Shown piece after piece: positions 46,096 through 54,267 of a stretch of DNA of 64,000 nt. The stretch lies in the IMG/VR virus record IMGVR_UViG_3300022871_001550, positions 1-64,000 of that record. One strand, given 5' to 3'. Source of the DNA: a virus. The translations under genes and the position numbers were made by a program. Numbering within the stretch: the stretch's first letter is position 1; the number at the start of each line of letters is the position of its first letter. Below the pieces are notes generated by a model that worked only from the letters and a program-made list of their open reading frames with translations, was not told the origin of the DNA and searched no databases.

Positions 46096-47394
46096 ATGAA
46101 TAAAAAAATTCACATTTTAATGGTGCCCTCTGACTTACAGGGAGTAGGTCATTTTCGTAACATCTGGGCAGCACAATCAATTCAAAAGAACTTTTCTGAT
46201 GAATTTGAAGTAGATATTAACCACCAAGTTAAATTTAATGATTATGATGCCTTATCAAAATATGACATCATACACTTCCACAGACAGTTTGGTCCTTTTG
46301 AAGAATTTCCTAAAGTTGCCGAAGAATTAAAAAAACGAGGTGTTATTACTATAATGGACATTGATGACTATTGGCAACCGCCAACCACCCATCCTCTATA
46401 TGAAATAGCTAAAGCAGAAAAATATCCTGAAAAGATTCTAAATAATATAAAACATGCGGAGTATATAACTACTACCACCACTACATTTAAAAAATATATT
46501 GAAGCATATAATAAAAATGTTTATGTAATCCCAAATGCATTAGATATGAATCATAAAATGTGGTCTTCTCCTTTACAAAAAAACCTTACCGATAAATGTC
46601 GAATTTCTTGGATAGGGGGGTCTTCACATCTTCACGATTTAAACCTTTTAGACCAATCAATGCAAAAATTAAATCATAGCCCTGATTTAAAAGATAAATT
46701 TCAAATTATAATGTGTGGATTTGATACTCGTGGTACAGTAACACAGCTGGGCGCTAATAATGAAAAAACAACCAGAAAAATTAAACCACATGAGACTATA
46801 TGGTGTAATTTTGAAAAAATATTCACAAGCAATTATGAGCTTTTAAAAGATGATGAAGAGTATGTAAAATGGTTAAAGAAAATTAAAAAAGAACAATATC
46901 CAGAAGAATACACCAAAAATTTTGTTAGAAGATGGACCCTTCCTTTAACTCAATATGGAAAACACTATGATTATTGTGATGTTTGTTTAGCTCCTTTAAA
47001 GAGAACAGAAACCTATAAAGAACTACCAGGTGGAGAAATAGTTGCAATTATTGACCCACGAAAAGGAACTATTAAAACTCGCCCACACTATTTTAATGAA
47101 GTTAAATCTGAATTAAAATTAATTGAATCTGGTATGAAGAAAAAAGTCTTAATAGCTGAAAATTTTGGAATTTGTAAAGAATTGATAAAAAATGGAGAAA
47201 CTGGAATTTTAGTTGAAAACTCGAAAAAAGACTGGTATAAAGCTATGCGCAAAGTTATTAACGACCCAGGATATAGAAATGCATTAGCTGAAAATCTACA
47301 CAACTTTGTAAAAGATAAATATGAAATTACCAGTGTTACCAAAGATAGATTAAATATTTACAAAGAAATTTTAAAACAAAAGAAAATATGTTAG
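46096..47394 (+). CDS. Glycosyltransferase, GT-B type (GT4-like)
   Basis: The product has 432 residues. An N-domain (KIHILMVPSDLQGVGHFRNI; YDIIHFHRQFGPFE; DIDDYWQPP) precedes a C-domain with 'ISWIGGSSHLHDL', 'IIMCGFDTRGTV' and 'EGNFGICKELIKNGETGIL'-like strands (here AENFGICKELIKNGETGILV). It is a GT4-type layout, with an insertion around residues 215-300. It lies outside the main sugar cassette and overlaps the ADP-ribosylglycohydrolase gene by seven bases, so the two are co-translated. Confidence 0.7.
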   Translation: MNKKIHILMVPSDLQGVGHFRNIWAAQSIQKNFSDEFEVDINHQVKFNDYDALSKYDIIHFHRQFGPFEEFPKVAEELKKRGVITIMDIDDYWQPPTTHPLYEIAKAEKYPEKILNNIKHAEYITTTTTTFKKYIEAYNKNVYVIPNALDMNHKMWSSPLQKNLTDKCRISWIGGSSHLHDLNLLDQSMQKLNHSPDLKDKFQIIMCGFDTRGTVTQLGANNEKTTRKIKPHETIWCNFEKIFTSNYELLKDDEEYVKWLKKIKKEQYPEEYTKNFVRRWTLPLTQYGKHYDYCDVCLAPLKRTETYKELPGGEIVAIIDPRKGTIKTRPHYFNEVKSELKLIESGMKKKVLIAENFGICKELIKNGETGILVENSKKDWYKAMRKVINDPGYRNALAENLHNFVKDKYEITSVTKDRLNIYKEILKQKKIC

Positions 47395-48185
47395 GAGCAA
47401 TTACAGGTGATATAATTGGGTCTGTTTATGAAGCATATAATTGTAAACATGAAGAGTTTGCTCTTTTTACTGAAAAAACTCGCTTTACAGATGATACAGT
47501 TTTGACCATTGCAATCGCAGATGCTTTTATGAATAAGAAAAATTATGCAACTACACTTAAAGAATATACCAGGAGATTTCCTCTTGCAGGATTTGGAGGT
47601 AGCTTTATAAGTTGGGTAGACAGTGATAGCACGTCTGGATATGGAAGTTATGGAAATGGTTCTGCTATGAGAGTTAGTTCATTAGGATGGCTGTGTTGTA
47701 CCTTGGAAGATGTTTTAATAGAAGCTAAAGCAAGCGCACAAGTAACTCATGACCATCCAGATGCAATTGCTGGAGCACAAGCAATTGCTGGAGCGGTATT
47801 TTTGGCTAAAAACAACTATAGCAAAGAACAAATAAAAGCTTTTATTGAAGAAAATTTTCAATATGACTTAAATAGAACGCTTGAAGAAATAAGGCCAGAT
47901 TATAATTTTGATGTTAGTTGTGCTGGTTCCGTACCAGAATCTATTATTGCTTTTTTAGAATCTAGTAATTTTGTGGATTGTTTAAGAAAAGCAATTTCAA
48001 TAGGTGGAGACAGCGATACAATCGCAGCTATGGCCTGTAGTATAGCAGAGGCTTACTATAGAGGAGTTCCAGAAGAATTAAGCATTAAAATATTTGCAAT
48101 TTTACAAAAAACTGCAAATTTTAAAATGGGAGGAGAAAGTCGAAACTTCACAGATATAATAATGCAGTTTTATAAAGTGATATAA
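47388..48185 (+). CDS. ADP-ribosylglycohydrolase (DraG/ARH family)
   Basis: The product has 265 residues, a full-length ARH-fold enzyme. It shows GAITGDIIGSVYE (3-15), the metal site TDDT (34-37), GNGSAMR (89-95), THDHP (120-124) and the second metal site GGDSDTIAAMA (206-216). All acidic metal ligands are present, so it should be active. It removes ADP-ribose from proteins, nucleic acids or small metabolites. The start ATG lies inside the end of the glycosyltransferase gene. In a phage it could reverse ADP-ribosylation by host or phage enzymes, or by a DarT-like toxin; that is inference. Confidence 0.9.
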   Translation: MLGAITGDIIGSVYEAYNCKHEEFALFTEKTRFTDDTVLTIAIADAFMNKKNYATTLKEYTRRFPLAGFGGSFISWVDSDSTSGYGSYGNGSAMRVSSLGWLCCTLEDVLIEAKASAQVTHDHPDAIAGAQAIAGAVFLAKNNYSKEQIKAFIEENFQYDLNRTLEEIRPDYNFDVSCAGSVPESIIAFLESSNFVDCLRKAISIGGDSDTIAAMACSIAEAYYRGVPEELSIKIFAILQKTANFKMGGESRNFTDIIMQFYKVI

Positions 48186-48216
48186 AAAAAGCCCCAAATT
48201 TAGGGGCTTTCTTTTT
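48184..48216. terminator. Bidirectional rho-independent terminator
   Basis: AAAGCCCC and GGGGCTTT pair perfectly (48188-48195 and 48203-48210), with T-runs on both strands. It separates the plus-strand hydrolase from the minus-strand VWA gene. Confidence 0.9.
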
Positions 48217-50536
48217 AAATTTTAATTTTCTCCATTTTATCTTCGACTAAGAATTGAATTTCCTTATCATCAATTTTAAGAGTCATTTCATTCTCTTCAC
48301 GGCTTTCAAATTCTTTAAACCATGATTTTCCAATAATGCATAGGAATTTACTTTTAGAAATTTCACTCATCAATTCATTTTTTCGTTTCCTAAATATCTC
48401 TGACTTTTTATCGAGCCATTTTTCAACAATAGTTAAATCATCAATACCTTCCATATTTTTCATAAAGCTTTCAAATTCTTCAATAGCTGGAATTAAAAGA
48501 TTTTCTCTATCTGTTAACTCATCGCCAGCTTTGTATTTTGCTAAAACTTTATCAATATCTTTTTTTGTACTTATTAAAGTAAGTTTATTGATTTTAACTT
48601 TTAAAGAATTTACAAAAATTTCTTCCTCAGATTTTTCAAGAGTTGATGGTGGGTTAAATCCATAAGAAGCAATTCCTAGAGTTTTTAACCATTCCGCAGC
48701 TTCTACTCCATATTTTTCAACAAAATCAACACTTTTTTGTCCAATATGTTGTTTTTTATAATAATTGAATATAGAATTTTTTGCTTTCATGGTTAGTAAC
48801 TCATATTCATTTCTAAACAATTTTTCTGCAGAAGTAGTTTCAATCATTTGTCTGTTAATTACAGGTATTTCAGAAAAATCAAGAATAAAAATTTTATCAG
48901 TTAAATCATAAATCTCACCTTTTAATAAATCATTTTCTTGCAATTTAAGAAATGTTTCATAGCCTAAGCTTACTGGAAGTTTATAAGTGTGAATTATTCC
49001 ATCTTTAATTAAATTATAATTCCTAAAAATCTGTGTATCAAATTTCTCAGGAAGTGTATCAAATTCATTTTCAGGCAAATTAACATGTCCAGGGTATCTT
49101 ACTTGAACAGATAAATTAGCCCTTTTTTCATTCCAAACTAAATTAGAAATAGAGTGACCTGCAGCTTTATTTTCATAATTAAATTTTAATGCATCTTCTT
49201 TATTAGAGACCTCTTCTGTTTTTTTCTTTAGTTCGTCAAATTTTCCTTCACTAATTAATTGCTTCATTTCATCTTTTTCAGCATTACTTACTTTCGGTTT
49301 TTCAATAGCATTTCTGCCTATACGCTTATAACTAAAAGCTTCATGATTTGGATACCACTTGTTTACAGACGAACTCATAAGGTCTTCCATTAAATCTAAA
49401 ACACAATATGCATCTGTTTTAGGTTCAAGGTTTGGATTATAACCTTCTATAAACCTAAGTTCTGGAGCATTTACTGCTTTTAAAAACTCTGATTCTAATT
49501 CATTATTTTTTTGAGTTCCGAAAGTATTACTTTTTTGTTTAATTAATCTAGCATCACCTACATTTTTTAAAACTTCAGATACCATGTTATAATCATTTCT
49601 CCTACTAAAGCTGAACATAGCAGCATACAAAGGTTTAAGTATATCATTATTAGGAATAATACAATTTGTTTTTTTATACTCCTCATTTAAAAAATCTGGA
49701 GTGCCATAAAAAGTAATCGGTTGTCCTATTGAATGTTTTGAAAAATAATATAAATCTTTTATAGAATCAGAAATTAAAATTTCATTGTTTTCATTTATAG
49801 AATAATTAATAATATCTCCACCCTCAGAAATACTAAATGCAAAATCAAATTCTATTTCATTTTCAATTTTAACATATTTTTTTTGAGAAGTTATTGTGCT
49901 TTTAAATTCCCTTTCTAAATAAGGTTCATAATCTTGAAAATGTTCACTAAAAATATGAATTCCCCCTATCTCAGTGGCAATTTTAGATAGTAATTCTTTA
50001 TTACAATATCAACCATACTCAACAATTGTAGAAGTACTAATATCTTCTTTAATTTCTGTGACAGCTTTTAGAATTTCAGAAGTAGAGCTTTGGTTGTCAT
50101 ATCCATCTGTTAAGAAGAAAAGTGAATGTACACAATTTGGTTTGCTTTGCAAAACTCTTCCAACTACTCTTTTAGCTTCTTCGAATGGTCCTTTAAAAGT
50201 AGTTAATCCCTTAGGAGTTAACCAACGCTCAATAAGTTCTCTTACTTTATTAAGGCTAATATCGCTCTTTAAAGAATAATCTTCCAAAATGACTCCATAT
50301 TGATTTGCTCCAGAAAACCAAATGATTGTAATAGAATCATCAGGTTTCATAACCGTAGATATCTTGTTATATAAATCTTTTCTTATAGTTGTTAGTTCGT
50401 AGTACATAGACCCCGAACAATCAATTATAAAAACATGATTTGTATTAGCTTCTACTTTTTTGTGTTCAATTTGTGTCTTGTCAAAAGTTTGTCTAACAAG
50501 ATGTAAGTTTGAATTTAATGTCCAATAAGTTTTCAT
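48215..50536 (-). pseudogene. VWA-domain protein interrupted by one in-frame TGA
   Basis: The frame runs from ATG 50536 to TAA 48215, with 773 codons apart from the final stop. Its only break is TGA at 50009-50011, codon 176. The N-part has the MIDAS motif DCSGSM (39-44), TF(K)G and FFLTDGYD. The frame continues after the TGA as YCNKELLSKIATEIGG ... FQDYEPYLERE, which reads straight on from VEYG as in intact family members. A Trp codon (TGG) at that site would restore the gene. The long C-part (597 codons) has no other stop. It could be a recent nonsense mutation, a sequencing error, or readthrough. A host-type -7 element (TATCTTTG, 50568-50575) precedes it. The function of the family is unknown. 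Confidence 0.75.
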
Positions 50537-50567
50537 AAAAAGGTTAATTTTAATATTATTTTATAAG

Positions 50568-50575
50568 CAAAGATA
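50568..50575 (-). promoter_or_regulatory. Host-type -7 element before VWA gene
   Basis: The minus strand reads TATCTTTG, an exact TAnnTTTG match. A -33 element is not evident. Confidence 0.4.
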
Positions 50576-50607
50576 TAAAAATTTTTTTAAAAGACATAAT
50601 TTTTGTA

Positions 50608-50615
50608 TATTTATA
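50608..50615 (+). promoter_or_regulatory. Putative late promoter motif
   Basis: TATTTATATTTAAA lies 18 bases before the ATG at 50634. Confidence 0.5.
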
Positions 50616-50633
50616 TTTAAATAAAATAATTTT

Positions 50634-51461
50634 ATGAAAGATATAACTTTAAATTATGGTGCAATCAGAGATTCTATTTCAAGATTAGCTTCACAAGAAA
50701 TATTAAAAGAGAATAAAAATGACTCTTTAAATAAATTCATCACTAACGTAAAGAAATCTCCAGTTTTATTAAAACAACATTTGGTTTTTAAAAATTTTGA
50801 GGATTGTAAACCATTTATAAAAGAAAGCTTGGCCGAAAGGTATATTGCTCAAAACTTAAGTATTTTAAAAGGGATAAATTGGCAAAACATATTAAAAGAA
50901 AACAGAGATGTACGAATTATTATGTTAGAAAATAGCCACGTAGAGTCCAATGCGGGAGAAAAAAATGAATTATTTAACCATATTCAAACATTAGTTGAGT
51001 CTGTAACAAGGCCTGGTTATACTAAAATAGACGAATCTCAAGCGTCTTATGAGTTTATATTAGAACATTTAACAAGAAACATAGAAGAAAGTAAACAATC
51101 TTTAGAAGAAAAAGAGAATCCAGACTTTCTTAATTGGGAATTCATTACAAACATGGCAGTAAATAATTTTAACAAAAGATTTGCTCATCTTAATGAATCT
51201 GATAAAAAGGTCTTTAATATGTTAATATCAGAATCAAATAACAAAATAAATTACATTGAGGATTTGAAGAATGAAAATATTTCTTTAATTGATGGGATTT
51301 TAAACGAGTCAGAAGATATTTCTGAAATTAAATTTCTAGAAGATTTTAAAGTTAAAATGAATTCACTTAACATGTCGGAAAACATAGACTATGATGAATG
51401 CATTATAGAATATTCCGAATTAAACGAGAACTTAAAAGAAATAAAAGGAACTACTATTTAG
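50634..51461 (+). CDS. Hypothetical structural/assembly protein
   Basis: The product has 275 residues and is almost entirely helical and charged (KDITLNYGAIRDSISRLASQ at the start; ELNENLKEIKGTTI at the end). No family is recognised. It precedes the prohead protease and scaffold genes and has its own late-type motif, so a head-assembly role is likely by position. Its stop lies inside a hairpin terminator that also overlaps the stop of the convergent gene. Confidence 0.6.
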   Translation: MKDITLNYGAIRDSISRLASQEILKENKNDSLNKFITNVKKSPVLLKQHLVFKNFEDCKPFIKESLAERYIAQNLSILKGINWQNILKENRDVRIIMLENSHVESNAGEKNELFNHIQTLVESVTRPGYTKIDESQASYEFILEHLTRNIEESKQSLEEKENPDFLNWEFITNMAVNNFNKRFAHLNESDKKVFNMLISESNNKINYIEDLKNENISLIDGILNESEDISEIKFLEDFKVKMNSLNMSENIDYDECIIEYSELNENLKEIKGTTI

Positions 51462-51476
51462 TAGTTTTTTTTTGTA
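51449..51476 (+). terminator. Rho-independent terminator overlapping two convergent stops
   Basis: AACTACT and AGTAGTT pair perfectly (51449-51455 and 51460-51466), followed by nine T. The stop of the plus gene (51459-51461) and the minus gene (51454-51456) both fall within the hairpin. Confidence 0.75.
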
Positions 51477-51966
51477 ATTTTAATATTTTATATCTCTCAT
51501 CTAATTTTTCTATTTCAGTTCCTATTTCATTGCTTACTTTTAAACACTCATTAAATAGTTCAGTGTCTTTCTTTGCATTTAATGGATAAATCTTTGTATC
51601 TATATTGCTTGTATGTAAATACAGTTCAATGGAAACAAAGCTTGGTTTATTATTATAATTAAAGTTTTCTGGAACATTACAAATAAAAATATTTTCTTTT
51701 TCTGAAACAAAAAATGAAGAATCAATCAATTGATTTTTTATAAATTTTTCATCATAAATTTTATTTAAAAAAGATACCAATTCTATATATAATTTTTTAT
51801 TCTTTTCTTTTGTATTTTCACCTACACAATCTACCCAAAAACTCACATAAACATATACTGTTTCGGGACAATTTCTATTCTCTACCGTTCCTATTTTAAT
51901 GTTTATGTCCTTATTGAGTAATAATTCATCCTTAACACTAATTTCTCTCGCTGTCCTTTGGTTCAT
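51454..51966 (-). CDS. Hypothetical protein
   Basis: I choose the start at 51966 (MNQRTAREISVKDELLLNKD), giving 170 residues. An in-frame ATG 17 codons earlier adds only a hydrophobic stretch (IFDIFVIFFYILIK) that is probably non-coding AT-rich leader. A signal or anchor cannot be fully excluded. The body is mixed alpha/beta with no known motif and ends in a coiled-coil helix (EIEKLDERYKILKLQKK). It is convergent with the head gene at 50634. Confidence 0.5.
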   Translation of the reverse strand: MNQRTAREISVKDELLLNKDINIKIGTVENRNCPETVYVYVSFWVDCVGENTKEKNKKLYIELVSFLNKIYDEKFIKNQLIDSSFFVSEKENIFICNVPENFNYNNKPSFVSIELYLHTSNIDTKIYPLNAKKDTELFNECLKVSNEIGTEIEKLDERYKILKLQKKTTK

Positions 51967-52059
51967 ATTTTTTATTAAAATATAAAAAAAAATCACGAAA
52001 ATATCAAATATAAACAACTTATAATTAAATAAAAAAAAGGAATTAAGTTTTTTGTCTCA

Positions 52060-52071
52060 TATTTATTTAAA
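52060..52071 (+). promoter_or_regulatory. Putative late promoter motif
   Basis: TATTTATTTAAA lies eight bases before the ATG at 52080. Confidence 0.55.
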
Positions 52072-52079
52072 AATACTTT

Positions 52080-52736
52080 ATGAAGGAAAAATATATTATA
52101 TCCGAATTTTATAATTTCAAACCCAATGTTGAGTTGATTAAGGAAGCTGAAGAAAAACGCATGCCTATTATATTGAGCGGTGTTTTACAAAAAGCAAATA
52201 CTTTAAATAGAAACGGCAGAGTTTATCCATATGATATTTTAAAAAGAGAAGCTACCAATTATATGGAAGCTGTAGAAGAAGGCCGTGCAGTTGGAGAACT
52301 GGACCATCCAGATAGTGCAGTTGTAAGTTTAGCTAATGTATCACATAAAATAGTTGATATGTGGTGGCAAGGGGAAGAATTGTATGGTAAGGTGCAAATT
52401 ACAGAAACTCCAGCAGGAGATATTTTAAAAGGATTACTTAAAAGTGGTATTATGCTTGGAATCTCTTCTAGAGGAGTAGGTTCTGTAAAAAGTATCAAAG
52501 GAGAAGATTTAGTACAAGAAGATTTTGAATTAATCGCTTTTGACTTTGTTTCTTCACCAAGTACTCCTGGAGCTTATTTGTTTAGAGAAGGGAAACAATG
52601 GGGATTAACATTATTAAATGATGAGAATTCTAAAATAATTAAACCTTCGGATTATAGCACGCAAGAGGAAATAATGAAGTATGAAAAACTACTTGAAATG
52701 CATAAAAATACATTTTGGGAAAAAATAAATGGCTAA
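52080..52736 (+). CDS. 21: Prohead maturation protease, T4 gp21-like
   Basis: The product has 218 residues, a serine protease of the herpes-assemblin/gp21 type. GELDHP (72-77) supplies the catalytic His76, and GISSRG (127-132) supplies the Ser. 'FDFVSSPSTPGAYLF' closes the fold. It cuts the scaffold and the capsid N-terminus during head maturation. It lies directly before the scaffold and major capsid genes, as in T4 (21-22-23). Confidence 0.9.
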   Translation: MKEKYIISEFYNFKPNVELIKEAEEKRMPIILSGVLQKANTLNRNGRVYPYDILKREATNYMEAVEEGRAVGELDHPDSAVVSLANVSHKIVDMWWQGEELYGKVQITETPAGDILKGLLKSGIMLGISSRGVGSVKSIKGEDLVQEDFELIAFDFVSSPSTPGAYLFREGKQWGLTLLNDENSKIIKPSDYSTQEEIMKYEKLLEMHKNTFWEKING

Positions 52737-52762
52737 AAAATCAAGTTTTACATTTTTTGTAA

Positions 52763-52774
52763 TATTTATTAAAA
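52763..52774 (+). promoter_or_regulatory. Putative late promoter motif for scaffold-capsid unit
   Basis: TATTTATTAAAA lies 21 bases before the ATG at 52796. No other motif is seen before the capsid gene at 54268, so both are probably read from here. Confidence 0.55.
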
Positions 52775-52795
52775 AGTCTAAAAAAAAACTATACT

Positions 52796-54229
52796 ATGGA
52801 CAATAATAAAAAATCGACACTGCAAGAGGCAAAAGCCAATTTTGAAGAAATTAAAAATTTTGCAAGAGAAGCTGCTCGAAAAGAGTTAGAAAATGAAGTA
52901 AATGAAAAAGTCGATAAAATATTAAAAGAATCTCTTTCAATAGAAGTTGGAGATAATGGAGATGTTACTATTGAAAAAGATGATAAGGTGGTAGAAATTC
53001 AAAAAAATGAAGAAGGAAGCACTGAAGTAGAAGTAGAATCTTTATTAGACCATAAGGGAGAGGAAGAAGAAATTGAAATTGATGAAAACTTAGAAGAAAT
53101 GATAACATTCGAACAAGAAGAATTTGCTCCACAACAAGGAGAAATGCCAGTTGAAGCACCGATTGAAACACCTGAAGCTCCTGTAGATGATATGCCAGAG
53201 GCTCCTGTAGATGATATGCAACAACCAGAGGGCGTAGAACAAATTGCACAAAGCCTAGCAAGTGAAATTATTAAATTAGTTCAAACTGCATCGGGTGAAG
53301 CATCAGACGGAGCTCCAGAAGTAGTAATTGATGACGAGCAAGATATTAATGCTGAAATGCCAGTTGAACCAGCTCCTGCACCAGTAGAACAACCAGTACA
53401 AGAAGAAGATGAATTTTTTGAAGTTTCCTTAGAAGAAGAAAATGAAGAAAATGAAGAAAGTGATGAAATTTTTGAAATTTCTTTAGAAGAAATTGAAGGT
53501 GCTGAAAATGATGAAGAATATTTTAACGTTGACCCTGAAGATGAAGGAGAAATTGAAGCTATGTTAAAAGCTGTAGGCGATATTGGAAATACAGATAAAA
53601 ATTGGAAAAAAGAAGCACCAAATTTAGACATACCTAAAGTGGGTGATGAATTAGATATAGAAGAATTTGAATTGGACGAAGTTAAAATGATGGGTCAATC
53701 AAATACAGTACAAAAAACAGCAGGAACCAGCGTAGGTCCTGAATTAGCAGTAAAAAATCGTAACAGACAAACTTCAAGTATGCCTGTTAATGAAAATAAA
53801 GTTCACAATGAGTCTAAAGCAGACGAACTTACAAAGGAAAACAAGCGTTTAAACGAATCATTAAAAGAAATGAAAAGTGTAATTAAAGACTATCAAAGTT
53901 CTTTTAAAGATTTAAGAAAGCAATTTGATGAAATGCAAACTTTCAATGCAAAGTTGGCTTATGCTAACAAAATTTTTGCAAACGGTGGATTATCAACAGA
54001 AAACAAAGCAAGAATTGCTGAGCAATTTGATAAAACACAAACTGTAGATGAAGCAAAGAATTTATATGATAACATCATTAAGGAAAATAAAATTTCTGTA
54101 AATGAAAATGTCAAAAAGATTAAAGCTCCAACTACAAATAATGTTAAATCTAAAAATACTTTTTATGAAAGTAAAGATATGACAAGACGTAAAGTATTAG
54201 CGGGAATTCAAAAAGCAGAAGAAATTTAA
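52796..54229 (+). CDS. 22: Prohead scaffold protein, gp22 position
   Basis: The product has 477 residues. An N-terminal basic helix leads into a very acidic Glu/Asp/Pro-rich middle (residues 30-300, with the duplicated segment EAPVDDMPEAPVDDMQ). A coiled coil follows (KADELTKENKRLNESLKEMK and onward). The terminal MTRRKVLAGIQKAEEI is shared with the acidic protein at 42393. Position between protease and major capsid genes matches T4 gene 22, whose product forms the core removed by gp21. Sequence identity to gp22 cannot be judged by eye. Confidence 0.75.
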   Translation: MDNNKKSTLQEAKANFEEIKNFAREAARKELENEVNEKVDKILKESLSIEVGDNGDVTIEKDDKVVEIQKNEEGSTEVEVESLLDHKGEEEEIEIDENLEEMITFEQEEFAPQQGEMPVEAPIETPEAPVDDMPEAPVDDMQQPEGVEQIAQSLASEIIKLVQTASGEASDGAPEVVIDDEQDINAEMPVEPAPAPVEQPVQEEDEFFEVSLEEENEENEESDEIFEISLEEIEGAENDEEYFNVDPEDEGEIEAMLKAVGDIGNTDKNWKKEAPNLDIPKVGDELDIEEFELDEVKMMGQSNTVQKTAGTSVGPELAVKNRNRQTSSMPVNENKVHNESKADELTKENKRLNESLKEMKSVIKDYQSSFKDLRKQFDEMQTFNAKLAYANKIFANGGLSTENKARIAEQFDKTQTVDEAKNLYDNIIKENKISVNENVKKIKAPTTNNVKSKNTFYESKDMTRRKVLAGIQKAEEI

Positions 54230-54267
54230 AATTTCTTAAAAAAAACAAACATTTAAAATTTAAAAAA

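Noticed and set aside
50009-50011. TGA reassigned to tryptophan across the phage
   Set aside because: TGA is a real stop in at least the gene at 39395-40279, where it forms an ATGA coupling with the next gene, and at 7-9. Only the VWA gene shows an in-frame TGA.
51967-52017. Hydrophobic N-terminal extension of the gene at 51454 as a membrane anchor
   Set aside because: The extra 17 codons are almost only A/T and lie where a leader is expected. A start at MNQRTAREIS has the usual A-rich context.
53160-53222. Short tandem repeat in scaffold gene as a CRISPR or mobile repeat
   Set aside because: It is only a protein-level duplication (EAPVDDMPEAPVDDMQ) within a low-complexity acidic segment. 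No spacer-repeat array is present anywhere in the window.
52968-53631. Minus-strand frames across the scaffold gene, and similar frames at 42431-42922
   Set aside because: They are Ser- and Leu-rich mirror images of GAA/GAT-rich acidic coding regions, with no promoter or leader of their own.
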